A stretch of DNA of 64,000 nt from Chelonoidis abingdonii (GCF_003597395.2 NC_133772.1:144383999-144447998), one strand, 5' to 3'; positions 24,250 to 36,213 are shown, numbered from the stretch's first letter. Notes: generated by a model not told the origin, from the letters alone. Numbers and translations are program-made.

Positions 24250-26279
24250 TCTCTAGACTCATACAGACTCATCCATGGAGTAGCTGGAAGGGTCCTCTAT
24301 GAAAATGACCAAGTTCCCTCTTCACGTTTGGTGTGATCCAGGCCCTGTCCAAGGGCCTTATCCTAAGTTCATTGCAGTCAATAGGAGCTTTTCCTTTGAT
24401 TCCAATGGACTTTGGAATAGAGACCCAAGTGTGGTTCAGGTGGAACACTGCAGCCTTTGGTTATGGTGTGAATGTGGGAGGAAATAATCTTATTTAACAA
24501 TATGGGTCAGATTTTCCAGTCACATGCATTGGTTTAAATCAGAAGTTACTCCACTCAGTTTAATGGACTTCCACTAGTGTTTCAGAAATCTGAATATGGC
24601 CCTGTGGAGTTACCACAGTGTAAGACTCTGTGCCTTTAACAAGAGGTGCCCACGGCATTGTGGAAGGAACAGAATATATAAAATGTAAGAGATAGGGCCA
24701 TGCCCTCCTTTCAGAAAGCTTGGGCCCAAACTTCACAAAAGTTCCAAGGTGTTTGGATTCTCAGTTTGTGCTCAGCCTCTTTTCTACCAAGAAATCACAA
24801 CAAACATTGTGACGCTGAATCTATTTTAGCCCCTGTGCCCTTCAAAATAAAAAGAATGTTTTAAAAAAGAATTCTTAAGTCTCTACTTTCTATAAACTGC
24901 TCCCAATGAATTGTAAAAACATTTTCAGCGCTATAATTGATTTCCCTCTGAACTTTAAAAATAAAGTAATGTGGCATAATTCATTTATATGATCTTTATG
25001 TATCTCTATGCAGCACCAGTTATTTTCTATGCACTTTTAAAGATATAATGCTTGCTTTCAAAATTTATTTTTAAATAATTGGTCCTGTTAAAAAGGGGGA
25101 GGGAGTTCAGATATTTTACTTTCACTGGCAGCACAAGTGATTGTAAATTGTAGACTGTTCTATTTCATCTACCTTATTCCACTCTAGAGCAAATCCATGT
25201 AGCTGACATAATTTCTGAGCAGAAGACACTCCAGCTAATGTATTAGCTCCAAGTATCAGGTGCATTGCAAATTATTCTGCTCCTTTGTCTGTAAAACATT
25301 CCCCTCTTAAATCTTTGCAATTTGTGAAGCCTTAAGAGTAGAGCTGAGTGAATATTGCAAATATTATTTGTGACAATCCATTCAATTTTTTAAAATTACT
25401 TTGACTGTCCTTGCCCCTTTTGTCTGTTTGCTTTCAGCTGTTAATCCAGCAAACAAATTTACTGGCAGGAATGTTCATTCTAATAATGAACATGAAGCAA
25501 GAATTGCTGCAAATTCTGCCTTCTCAACTGCAAGTATTTGCAGAGGGAACCTGAGTCTAAGAGTCGTGCTCTTCCAATCAGAGAACAGAAACAACGATGT
25601 ATGACATGTCCAAACAGCTCATATTCTGAATTGTGACTATTGAATGCTCAAAGAATTACTTGCATCAAATGTTCTGTGATCCACAGCAGGTTTGACTGTG
25701 GTCTCTTTGCTCCAGTTCAGTAGACGTAGATGATGTCACACTGGGTAGCCAGCCATGGGGGATCACCTGAGCATAGGGGAATCCTTGAGTGGCATGTCCC
25801 ATGCTCTGTGGTCAGTGTAGAAGGCCTGGCTTGTGAGAATGAAAAGGTGGTTGCGTCTCCTGTAATGCCCCAGCAATCCCTGGAGGCCAAACTGGCCCCA
25901 AAGGGTCATAAACCACTGCAGAAGTAAGGCCAGTTGCTCTAATTTGTGTGGTAGGCCTGGTGTTGTATTGTCCCTTGTGCAGTGTTCTGTCCCTCTCTAG
26001 TGGCAGCTAGGTCACAGGTAGCAGTTATTGAGCATTCATATGTTCTGTAACACAGGAGCTAGGGCCTGCTGTAGTCAGCACGGCCGTGAGCAGCTCCTGC
26101 AGTCCCCACCTTTCAAGATGGAGGATGAGCTTTGATCTCTCTGCAGCCCTGGCCCACCTCACATAGCAACACCTGACCCATGCAGGGAACCGGGCTTCAC
26201 ACAGGCTTAGTGGGACTGCAAAAGTGGTTTAAAGCCCCCAGAACTGTAGCTGAGGATTAGGGTCCATAAGAATAAATGT
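24250..26279. other. No gene recognised
   Basis: 24505-24605 holds phrases common in amniote old repeats ('gggtcagattttccag', 'ctgaatatggccc'). The rest is single-copy-looking and AT-rich. Confidence 0.45.
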
Positions 26280-26280
26280 A

Positions 26281-26575
26281 TCATAGAAGATTAGAGTTGG
26301 AAGGAGGTCATCTAGTCCAGTCTCCTGCTCAGAGCAGGACCTACACCAACTAAATCACCCCAGCCAGGACTTTGTCAAGCCGGGCCTTATGTTCTCAGCC
26401 TCTAAGGAGGGAGATTCCACCACATCCCTAGGTAACCCATTCCAGTGCTTCACCACCCTCCTAGTGTAATAGTGTTTCCTAATATCCAACCTAAACCTCC
26501 CACACTGCAACTTGAGACCATCGCTCCTTGTTCTTTCATCTGCTGCCATTGAGAACAGTGGCTTTGCATGCTGAA
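26281..26575 (-). mobile_element. CR1 LINE 3' fragment with the end of its reverse transcriptase
   Basis: Starts 'atcatagaagattagagttgg' (3' end in reverse). The minus strand then reads the CR1 ORF2 C-terminus, including '[20 protein letters not shown]'. The frame stays open into unrelated sequence beyond 26575, which explains a 148-residue frame without making it a gene. The copy is 5'-truncated. Confidence 0.88.
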
Positions 26576-27282
26576 TAAATCCGTGGATGGCGGGTTCGTT
26601 TCTGAAGCCATTTCTGAATATATTAAAGGGCTGAATCCCCTGAGGATATGAGCTATTCCAGAGAGTTCCCTCAGTTGTGTGCGCGAGTGCCTCATCTGGA
26701 GCTTCACCAGCTCTTAGTCTAGCGCCCCCTGCATTTACCACACACTTGAATTTTGAATAAATGATACAGACAGGGATAAAGTTTGGCCACATTAGCAACA
26801 CTCCTGGGAGGGAGTGGTCCCTGCTAGGCTCTGTGCAACCATGTACAGGGCAATGTTATTTAGCGTGCAGCCCTGAGAAGCTCAGAAAGAGCTAACAGCC
26901 CCATAGGGCCTGGGTCTCAGGCCGCAGCTCAACTTCCTTGAATACCAGCAGGCTACATCAGGTGGGGGAACTGACCACCACAAAACTAGTCCTTGCTACC
27001 CAATGATTTCCCCCCGCCCCACGCACCTCACCTTCCGCTCAGAGGCCAGCCAGCACTACTATAATGGGTAAATTGTGCCCAGAAAAGGCTCTTGATCAGA
27101 TGAGGCCATAGAATAAGTTAGTCTGTTTATTTTGGCAGAATTGTGTAACCATGCACTGGATGCCAATGATAGTTGCATTGGTAAAAGTTATCTGTGATGG
27201 TGCACAGGTACAGTGAAATTCTTCCTCATGCTGCTGGGTCACTCAGCGCTTGTCCAGTCTCTTGTCTTAGTAATGGCTGGAG
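26576..27282. other. No gene or repeat recognised
   Basis: Nothing supportable beyond short frames. Confidence 0.4.
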
Positions 27283-27407
27283 TAGGGTGACCAGACAGCA
27301 AATATGAAAAATTGGGACAAGGGGTAGGGGGCTAATAGGAGCCTATATAAGAAAAAGACCCCAAAATTGGGACTGTTCCTATAAAATTGAGACATCTGGT
27401 CACCCTA
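27283..27407. mobile_element. TIR MITE, copy 2
   Basis: GGGTGACCAGA and TCTGGTCACCC are perfect inverted ends flanked by TA. Compared with copy 1 (1566-1688) this copy is in the opposite orientation, with 'taataggagcctatataag' in the middle. Confidence 0.85.
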
Positions 27408-28044
27408 GTCTTCAGTAATAATTTTCTGGCAACCAGAAGGATTCTCAGAAGCTATTTTTCTGGGTTGTGGGTTAGTTCTTTTACTGGGCTTAGATTCACT
27501 GAGCAATGTGGAGCGGGTTCCTGGGGAAGGATGATCCCCAGTATTAGATGTCTGCTTTCCTGGAAAGTCTCCCAGAAAGATTTGATACGTTCAGCATTGA
27601 CAAATCACATATATAAATGAGGTGGCTTCTCCACTTTTCTCTGTGTTCTGAGCCCAAGTCTGCCCTTTGTGTGATGTCCAATGAATCTGGTATCTAGCTG
27701 GTATGGGATCCCGAGGACGCTGGTCACCACGGTATCAGAGAGAATTGCCTTTGGTGAGTATGTGTGTGTGTGTATGAACATGTCACTTGAAAGGTAGCAG
27801 ACAAAGATCATGAGAGTCCACAGTCCTCTTTCTACCCACAGGTTGGGTAGAGGACAGATAGCAGCAAAGCAGACTCCTTCAATCTGGGCCTGAACCATCC
27901 TTAAACCCTGCTGAACACAAAAAGGGAATTGGCTTAGATAAATAAATAGATGTATGTAGCTATTTTCAGTACATGCAGGATTCAATGTATTTCCTCTAGT
28001 AAGGACTGTATAAGGAAGTACAAGGGTATAAGAGGAAAGACAGC
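27408..28044. other. No gene recognised
   Basis: A short (TG)n run at 27761-27772; frames up to 126 aa have no known domain. Confidence 0.4.
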
Positions 28045-28215
28045 TCCGATCTGTGACCCAGGAGATCTGTATTTAGTTCCCAGCTCTGTCACAGATGTCC
28101 AGTGTGACCTTATGCAAGTCCCTTAATTGCTCCATGCCTCCGTTTCCCCATCTGTAAAATGGGGATAATAGCACTGCCTTTATCTTTCTTGCCTATTGGG
28201 ACAGTGTGAGCAGGT
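28045..28215 (+). repeat. MIR SINE
   Basis: A clear MIR core: 'gacccaggagatctg', 'cagctctgtcac', 'tgaccttatgcaagtccc', then 'tttccccatctgtaaaatgg' and 'ggataatagcactgcct'. This is the best preserved MIR in the window. Confidence 0.93.
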
Positions 28216-30785
28216 TAGGCTGCCCCTTCCCATCCTGTAGTCATGGCCCTTTAATTGTTGTGGAGGTGTGATGTAGGCAGAGATCTGGGAAACAGGAGAT
28301 ATGGGTAGAGAGGAAGCAGTCCTGGGGGTAAGTAGCCCTGGCCTTGCAGAGTGGGTGAGGCAGGGTACCCTTCTCCCCCACCAACTGGGAATGAGCTGGG
28401 GAAGGGACTAGCATTATATGCTGCCTGCTCCCTCACAGTGGGATATCACAGCTGGAGAAGGTCTGCCTGCTGAATGTTCTAACCTTAAAGATGGAAGGGC
28501 TGTTGAGCGAGGAAGGACCTGCAGCTGGCCTGAATGAGACCCCAGCTCCAAGGGAGAAGAGGCAGAGTAATGGCTTGAGATGCAGCCCAGCACGAAGAGA
28601 AGGGGCGGAAGTCTCCTGCCTTAAGCAGAGATGGGATGACCCCATGAAGCACCCTGCAGCCAGAAAGACTGGGAGTGGATTTGAAGAAGCTCCTCAGTAG
28701 ATGGCAGAGAAGGAGCCAAACGAGGTGACTGAACTGCAGAGCAGGAGCAATGGCATCTGCAATCCAGTGAGAGATGCCCAGGAACAAGGGGAGATAGGAG
28801 CAGCCTAGAGGCAGCGAGGGATTGGAAGGAGCCATCCTTAACTGCCCAGCATGGGGTCTCTGGGCTGGAACCCAGAGAAGAGGGCAAGCCTGGGTTCCTC
28901 TACTTCCTCCTCAGATGAGGAGACATGTGGGCAAAGACTGTCAAAGTCTTGGAGGGGCACTGAGGGATTGACATAAGGAACCATAGCCTTTGGGATGTGT
29001 CCTGTTTGGACTCTTCTGCTCCACTGCCAGGGGCTGGGTTTGAAAGGGGACCCAGCTGGAGGGCCAGGACACAGAAGCTGCAGGTAGTGATAAGGCTAGA
29101 ACACCAGACAATAGGGGCACTACGGTAGAAGAACCCCTGCAATACCATGTCCTAGCCCAGAGATGTGCTCCAGTAGCGAGCATGTGCCAGAACAGGCAGG
29201 AACGTCTTTGTGTGTGTCTGTACAGTAGCTAGCATTGCTCTCTGTTGGGGGACTGGACATGCTGTGGTGACCCTAACAATAAATAACACTGCAGGTAGTG
29301 AGATACTGATCTTAGGTATTCCTGGCGGGTCTTTAAGTGGCAACCCTTTAAACATTAGCACATGAGCCCTAATATTGCTGTGTGCTGATGGTAGGTCTTC
29401 TATCTTGGGTGTATTTGAAACACAAGCTTATTCATGAGACTCCCCCTGCCCCCGGACAAGTGATTGTGGTTTACCTAATTCTCTGTGTGGGGAGTGGGGG
29501 CACATGGTTATGGCTCATTACAAAGCCACTCCAGGAGCAAAAATGCAAGGATTCCTTTACACATCTAATAAGCAGAGCTGAGAGATTCAAGCCACAACAG
29601 AAAGTCAAAAAGAAAAATTCCATTCATGCATTAGCCATTTAGGTAGCTCCTGTATACACACCCGACTGGCTCGTTATCACAGAGCATGTGGCTCAGCCAA
29701 TAACGTGTCCATCTGTCTTTGGAGCCGAGCTTTCTGTTCCATACAGCTGTGCCTTTTGGGGCAGCCTCAGATGCCCTTTGGACGTGGAATCTCCAAACGC
29801 TTTCTGTCCTCTTGAACTTTTTATAATTAACTGACTAACTCTCTGGGGGTGCTAACCATGCTTAATGTCCTTGTGGGCTTGTCATCTGTTCTGGAAATAA
29901 ATAGTGCAGGGCCTACTAACACAAGCCACCCGAGCAGGGACAGCCGTTCCTTAGGGACTCGAGTTGGCTAACCCCGGCATTTGCCCATTTCTGACAGGGT
30001 TACGTTCTGTTCATTGGTGTACTCATCTGCCTGACAGTAAACTGAAACACCTTGCTAAAGTGCTCAGAATATATTCCTCTTCTTTGGCAGGAAATGCCCA
30101 TTGAGTGCAATGATCTCCATGGACTTCAATGGACATTGGGTCAGGCCCCAAATTTTCATCCATCTCACCATTTGCTTTGCTTTAGTTGTTAAATCTGCAC
30201 TAGCGGTGGGCCTAGCCTGGGAAGTTCCAGTCTGGTGCTAAACTTTTCTAAGGGTCTAGGGTGGGAGAGATCAGATTCTGACGTTTGCTGCACCCCATTC
30301 TAGAGCTCAGAGTCATCCCTGAAGTTCAAATCTGAACTTTCCCAACAGAAGAGTCCTGGCCCATGTGCAGTTTGCATGCCCAGATAGGGGCTAATAAGCA
30401 CAATTTCAGCCAGAATTGCGAGGGCCTGGATTTCTCCCATGAAGCTGTGCCAACACACCTCACTTCCAACCTGATAAAGACCTACTGAAATAACCTTACT
30501 CGTATCCTAAAGCAGATTAGAACCTAATACGCCAGAGGTGAAAGTGGAGTCCATTAACCTCCCATGCTGTCTAGATAGTCTTTTAGCCCCTATTAAAATT
30601 ACATAAGTATTCCATTATAAAAACTGAAGGGAAATGCCATTCTGAAGGCATTATCAATGAAATTTCTTACATCCACATTTCACTTTATAAAAATGATATC
30701 TGAATTGTAGGGCTGGTCTATTACTCGTACTCTGGCTGTCCAAGCTTCTCTGGAAGTCAAGACAAACCACGGGTACATTTAAGAG
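28216..30785. other. No gene recognised
   Basis: 28440-29180 is G/A-rich, with overlapping open frames on both strands (up to 116 aa) typical of composition and not of coding. 'aacaataaataac' near 29277 is a possible poly(A) signal of an unidentified LTR. 30095-30150 contains the common 'atggacttcaatgg' phrase. Confidence 0.4.
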
Positions 30786-32018
30786 AGTCATAGATTCCAT
30801 GGCCAGAAAGGGCCACTGTGATCGTCAAGGGTGCCCTCCTGTATAACCGGCCATACAACTTCCCCAAAATAATTGCTAGAGCAGATCTTTCAGAATATAC
30901 ATCCCATCTTGATTTAAACATTGTTGGTGATGGAGAATCCACCATGACCCTTGGTATGTTGGTCCAATGTTTAATTACTCTCACAGTTAAAAATGTACAT
31001 CTTCTTTCCAGTGTGAAATTGTCTAGCTTCAGTTTCCAACCATTGGTTCATGTTATACTTTTCTCTGATAGATTGAAGAGCCCATTAAGTTTTTGTTCCC
31101 CATAAAGGCACTTACAGATTGTGTTCAAATCCTTCCTTAATCTTCTCTTTGTTAAGCTAAATTCATTGAACTCTCCGTTTATCACTATCAGGAGTGTTTT
31201 CTAATCTTTACTCATTCTTGTGGCTCTTCTCTGGACCCTCTCTAACTTATCAACATCTTTCTTGAATTATGGACACCAGAACTAGACACAGGTTTCCAGC
31301 AGAGGTCACACCAGTACAAGTACAGAGGTAAAATAACCTCTCTGTTCCTACTCAAGAGTCCTCTTTTTATACATCTAAAGATCGAATTAGCCCTTTTGGC
31401 CACAGAGCTCAGAGCTCTCAGAGCTCACATTCAGCTGATCGTTCACCACGCCCTCCATCTCTTTTTCAGAGTTCCTGCTTCCGAGGATAGAGTCCCAAAT
31501 CCCGTAAGTATGGCCTGCATTCCTTGTTCCTAGATGTATACATTTACATTTAGCCATGTTTAAATACAGGCTGTTTGCTTGTGCCCAGCTTACCAGGAGA
31601 TCCTGATTGCTCTGTACCCGTGATCTGTTTGACATTCCCCCCATATTTGTGTCTTAATTTTATCAATGATGATTTTATGTTTTCTTCCAAGTCATACATA
31701 AAAATCTTAAATAACATAGGGCCAAGAACTGATCCCTGCAGAACCCCTCTAAAAACACATCTGTTTGATGATTCCCCCTTTACGGTTACATTTTGAGACC
31801 TATCAGCCAGCTTTTAATCCATTTAACATCAGCTCTTTTACCTTTGTCAACCAAATTTATGGTCTCATCAAAAAAGATATCGAGTTAGACAGGATCTATT
31901 TTCCATAAACTCATGTTAATTGACATTAATTACACTACCCTCCTTTAATTCTTTATTAATTGAGTCCTGTATCAGTAGCTGTAGTATCTTGCTTGGGATC
32001 AGAGTCAGATTGGCAGGC

Positions 32019-33197
32019 TGTCATATTCTGGGGTGCAGGCCAAACCAGTGAGGGGTTGTGTCCCTGCCAGGCCTGGAGCTCTGGGGTGTCTCACAATGCT
32101 TCACTGTTGTAGTTCCCAACCTGGGCCACTCACAAACATCCTGCCAGCAGGCAGGTCACCCCTTGAGTGTGTGTGTATACTGCAGCCCTGGCCCAGGCGC
32201 TCTGACCCCAGCAGCCTGTCAGCAACACTCCAGTCACTCTCTGGCTTCCACCAGCCTGAGTTACTACTTGCAGGGTGACCCCAACACAGTCCCAGTCTCA
32301 AATTTCCCCCAACACATGGGTTCTACACTGTGCTGCCCTCTTCTGGGTAGTTCAGATATCAGCGGTCCGCTGCCCCTGCAACAGTTTGCTACTTCTGGAG
32401 TTACAAAACAGTTCAGCTGAAACACAACACTGGATTAGTATTGATGAAGGAATAAAAAAGGTATATTTAACTACAAAGAGAGAGATTTTAAGTGAGTATG
32501 AGTATATGGCATTAAAGTCAGAAATGGTTACAAGAGAAGTAAATATAAAACACTTTCTAGTAGCTAACTCTTAACAAGCTAGGCTGGGAAAATCCTTATC
32601 ACATGTTCCCAGCAACTTGGCTGACCAAATTCTCAGGGCAGGATCCCTCCCAAGTCAAAGGTCTGGTTCCTTTGTCATTTTAGGTGAGACAGAGAGATAG
32701 GGAGAGACTGGAAAAGATGCCTTGGGGTATTTTGCCCCTCACTTTTATAGTCCAGGCACCCTTTGAAGTAGATTCTTCTGAGGATTAGCCCTCATAGCAA
32801 ATTTTGTTCCGATATTAAAGAAGATGACGTAGAACCTGGTGGTGAATGACTCCATGTTCTTCCTTCTCCCCTGTTCATGATGTAATGAATATTTGCCTTT
32901 TCTCCTGCCATTTTCCTCTCTTGCTGTCTCAAGGACCCTGTTTACCACTTATATGCAAATTGAGGTAAACTGACATTCCTCTGGGATGTTTAGGATAGAT
33001 CTGTTTAACTTTTGTGTAGTTGGGGCTGTGTGGATTTGAACATGTGCTAACAAAATGATAAAGGGGAAATTCATAACTTTACATATAATGTTGCTACAGC
33101 CATTTCACCGTGATATTATTGACCTGTGAGTTACTAGTTTTCAAATGAGACCTCACAAAGCATATTTTCTACAAAGATTATTACAATACTGTTTTCA
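32019..33197. mobile_element. LTR-like insert inside the CR1
   Basis: CR1 text stops after 'gattggcaggc' (32018) and resumes near 33200 ('tagggctatctctgtcagc'), so about 1.18 kb was inserted. The insert begins TGTCATATTCTGG and runs to about 'gttttcag'. Its length and layout suit an LTR, but the ends and the TSD are not exact, so the class is a guess. Frames inside (99-120 aa) have no retroviral domain. Confidence 0.5.
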
Positions 33198-33680
33198 GTA
33201 AGATAGGGCTATCTCTGTCAGCAATCATCCCATTTATCCTTTCTAAAAAATATTTGCACACCATTCGCTTTTTTTCAGTCTTCTGGAATTTCCCCAGCAT
33301 TCCAAGACTTATTAAAAGTGAACATTAATGGCCCAGGGAGTGCCTTAGCCAGCTCTTTTAAAACTCTTGGATACAAGTTGTCTGGACCTACTGATTTAAA
33401 AAAAAATGTCTAATTTTATTAGCTTCTGTTTAACATCCTGCAGCGATACTAGTGGAATTAAATGAGTGTCTTCATATGACAGGACTGCATCATCTGTTTC
33501 TTTCCCCAAATTCAGTACAGAAATATTTTTTTTGAACACTTCTCCCTTTTGTGCATTATTATTGATTATTCTACTATTTCAATCTACTAATGGACCAATG
33601 GATTATTTTTGTTCCTAATACACTTGAAAACTCCATATTGTCTTTAACTCTGCAGAGCATTGATTTCTCTTTGTCTTTCT

Positions 33681-33931
33681 GAATAGCCATTGTGAATCAG
33701 ACCAGTGGTCCATCTTGCTCAATATCCTGTCTTCTGACAGTGGCTAGTGCCAGATACTCAGAGGGAATGAGCAGAACAGGGAAATTATCAAGTGATCCAT
33801 CCCCTGTCATCCAGTCCCATCTTCTGGAAGTCAGAGGTTTAGGGACCTCCAGAGCATGGGGTTGCATCCCTGAACATCTTGGCTAATAGCCATTGATGAC
33901 CCTATCCTTTATGAACATATCTAACTTTTTT
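33681..33931 (-). mobile_element. Second CR1 3' fragment nested in the first
   Basis: 'tgtgaatcagaccagtgg', 'tatcctgtcttctgacag', 'gatccatcccctgtc' and 'ggctaatagccattgatg' match the CR1 subfamily at 38415-38840. The host CR1 continues on both sides. The nested copy has the same orientation as its host but is a different subfamily. Confidence 0.8.
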
Positions 33932-34872
33932 TAATCTAATCAGTTTTCCCTTATCAAGTTTCTACTATTTCTAGCTTCTGATTTATATCCATTACTATCA
34001 ACTTCCCCTTCCTTTCTAATGTTATATCTTGTTTTTATAGCTTCTTTCACTTCCCCTCTAAACCCGGTTGTTGTTGTTTTTTAACCAGTTCAGCCTTCTT
34101 CCTTGATTATGGTTTTTTGGGGAAGCTAGTAAAGTGTTCTTAAACTATTACTGATTATCATTCTCATTTTTCTGATTAAATTCTTCCTCCCAGATCATTT
34201 GGCTTATAATTGTTCTTGGCTTTGTGAAATTAGCAATTTTAAAACACAGAGTATATGTATGGATCACTGGTCTGGACTTTACTCTGTTTGCACATTATAA
34301 ATGGGATCAAGTCATGATCACTTGTACCTAAGTTACCATTCATTTTTAGTTCGGTAATCAGTTCCTCCTAATCTGGCAAGGCGAGATCTAATACAGAATT
34401 CCCCTGTGTGGGAAGCAACATTTGGAGTTAGGAAATTGTCATCTACGATGTTCAGAAATTCCAAGGATGTTTTAGTACTGGCAGCATGAGACCTCCAGCA
34501 TTTGTCTCTCAGACATGAAGTCCCCCACAATCATGAAGCTTTTTTCCTACACGTTATAGATAGGTGTGTGCAGAGTCAGTCATCCTGTTCTGGAGTGTGA
34601 TTTGCTGCACTATGGCAGACACCAGCTAATATCCCATCTTGGGCTTTGTCTATTGGGACATGTAACCAGAAGCATTCGAGATCATTTTCTTCTAAGTTAT
34701 CTGTGACCTGGAAACAGGTAATGCCACGTTTGACATAGAGTGCCATTGCCTGTGCCCTTTTTCCCACTCATTCCTTCCTAAACAGGTTAGAACCATTGAT
34801 TTTAACATTCCCATAATGGGAATCATCCCACCAGGTTTCAGTAATACCATCTACATACATGTTCTCTGTATG

Positions 34873-35033
34873 TATAAAGATCTTCTGTCTGTATGTCCCA
34901 CTCTATGCATCGGAAGAAGTGAGCTGTAGCTCACGAAAGCTTATGCTGAAATAAATTTGTTAGTCTCTAAGGTGCCACAAGTACTCCTGTTCTTTTTGCG
35001 GATACAGACTAACACGGCTGCTACTCTGAAAAC
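34873..35033 (+). mobile_element. Penelope-like repeat family 1 with hammerhead-like core (copy A)
   Basis: A short repeat containing 'cacgaaagcttatgctg', 'ttgttagtctctaagg' and 'acagactaacacggctgc', inserted in the CR1 endonuclease region. 34911-34938 lines up with a hammerhead ribozyme: core 1 'CGGAAGA' (consensus CUGANGA, so U is replaced by G), a perfect 6-bp stem II (GTGAGC/GCTCAC, loop TGTA) and an intact GAAA. The substitution in core 1 should abolish cleavage. Penelope-like elements are known to carry such ribozymes. Confidence 0.65.
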
Positions 35034-35480
35034 TGTCATCTAGATACAATTGATGTTCCTCATTGAGTGATTCTAATTCCTCTTGTTTGTTAACCAGGAT
35101 CCTAGCGTTGGTGTAGAGGCAATTCAAGAATTTCTTCTCTTTATATCCTTTGGTTCCTTGATTAATTTTGTTCTCGACATCTTGATTTTTGTGCTGAATG
35201 CTTCATATCTTCCCTTTTCTTACCCTCCCATTTGTATTAGTTTCGCAAGCTCCTGAGTACTCTAGCCAGCCTGTCTTCAAGAAAATTGGTTCCCCCTTCT
35301 ATGGAGGTGCAGGACTTCCAAACTATACAGCCCTTGTCTCCTCACAGAAGGTGGACCCATGTTCCACAAAACCAAAGCCCTCCTTCCCTTTAGAAAGCTG
35401 CAGTTACTGCACATCTGTAACCAAAGGAAATGCTTGCAAATGCCTGCCGATGCGCTATGCTGAAAATGCCAGGGTTACAA

Positions 35481-35868
35481 GGTGGGTAGGCCCTTTGCGG
35501 GAAATTGGATTCAGCCCCATCTGTTACTTGTTGTCTGGCCCCAAGTAACGGGCTTGGACTTGGGCCAGCGGTTGGGTCACATGATCAGGATCACATGATG
35601 GTAGCCTTTGGAGGTGGCTTCCTATAAGAGGGAGCCTGTCCCCTCAAAGAGAAGGAGACTAGGGACGAGGAAGACAGGAGCAGGTGGTGGTGTTGGTCTG
35701 TCCAGAGAGGCCAAGAGTCTGAGAAAGGGCCTGGCAGAATTCTCTGTTCAGAGACCTCAGAGGCAGCTGGAGCCCTGAGAAAAGGGCATATGTCATGGGG
35801 AAAGACACAGGGTCAGAGAACACCAGGAAAGGGGAGACACAGGGTCAGAGAGCACCAGGAAAGGGGCT
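35481..35868. other. Unclassified; holds a 32-bp tandem duplication
   Basis: 35803-35834 and 35835-35866 are near-identical ('agacacagggtcagaga' in both), one copy following the other directly. 'cctataagaggg' near 35622 is TATA-like. This could be the remains of another LTR. Confidence 0.45.
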
Positions 35869-36082
35869 TGTGATGGGGTGTTCACCACCCCTTGCCCCAG
35901 CTGTGAAAAGGTTTATGTAGATAGAGAAGGGAGCTAATTAACCTGACTGGCCCCAGCTAAGAGGGACCAGGCAGCTAAGCAATCCCCTGACTCAGGGATG
36001 GAGCTCAGCTGAGCTGGATGTATAAGGGCAGGAAACTGGAGGCAGAAGGCGCTGCTGGGGAAAGTCTGCAGGCACTGCCTGA
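35869..36082 (+). mobile_element. LTR fragment (possible)
   Basis: Starts TGTGATGGGGTG, has 'gatgtataaggg' as a TATA-like box near 36019 and is cut off by the DNA element at 36083. No TSD can be read, so this is a tentative call. Confidence 0.35.
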
Positions 36083-36106
36083 GGGTATGTCTTCACTAGC
36101 TGTGTA

Positions 36107-36213
36107 AAGTATCAGAGGGGTAGCTGACGAAGTGAGTATTCACCCACGAAAGCTCATGCTCCAATACGTCTGTTAGTCTATAAGGTGCCACAGGACTCTT
36201 TGCTGCTTTCACG
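36107..36213 (+). mobile_element. Penelope-like repeat with an intact hammerhead core (copy B), 9-bp TSD
   Basis: The insert is bounded by AGCTGTGTA at 36098-36106 and 36214-36222. It contains 'ttagtctataaggtgcc'. 36124-36151 gives core 1 CTGACGA, a stem II of GTGAG/CCCAC with one mismatch around loop TATTCA, and GAAA, followed by 'GCTCATGCTC', which can form a very short stem III. All conserved core bases of a hammerhead are present. A 9-bp duplication indicates retrotransposition. Confidence 0.72.
36124..36161 (+). ncRNA. Hammerhead ribozyme-like motif
   Basis: CTGACGA (36124-36130), stem II 36131-36147, GAAA (36148-36151), then GC-TCAT-GC-TC as the minimal stem III and NUH site. Stem I would have to come from flanking sequence and is weak here, so activity is unproven. 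Confidence 0.5.

Larger units (their letters stand above)
30786..35480 (-). pseudogene. Nearly full-length CR1 LINE, ORF2 (endonuclease-reverse transcriptase) dead
   Basis: A CR1 retrotransposon read from about 35480 down to its 3' end at 30786. The minus strand shows, in order, the endonuclease start ('YTNARILVNKQEELESL' near 35130-35080), 'GITETWWDDS' near 34850, 'ALYVKRGITC' near 34720 and the endonuclease end ('SLEFLNIVDDNFLT' near 34450). It then shows reverse-transcriptase stretches: 'DETINLVDKGKRADV' near 31870, the 'DLEENIKSSLIK' block near 31690, 'DLLVSWAQANSLYLN' near 31600 and the C-terminus near 30950. ORF2 would act in target-primed reverse transcription. It is dead: the FADD catalytic box is decayed, the segment with the first catalytic Asp (normally ...DFSKAFDTV) is missing after 'KRADV', and stops and frame changes are frequent. 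Three later insertions interrupt it (32019-33197, 33681-33931, 34873-35033). Confidence 0.88.

Noticed and set aside
26355..26801. 148-aa minus-strand frame as a host gene
   Set aside because: Its C-terminal half is the end of CR1 ORF2; the rest is chance sequence upstream.
35198..35548. 116-aa plus-strand frame
   Set aside because: It is antisense to the 5' part of the CR1 copy.
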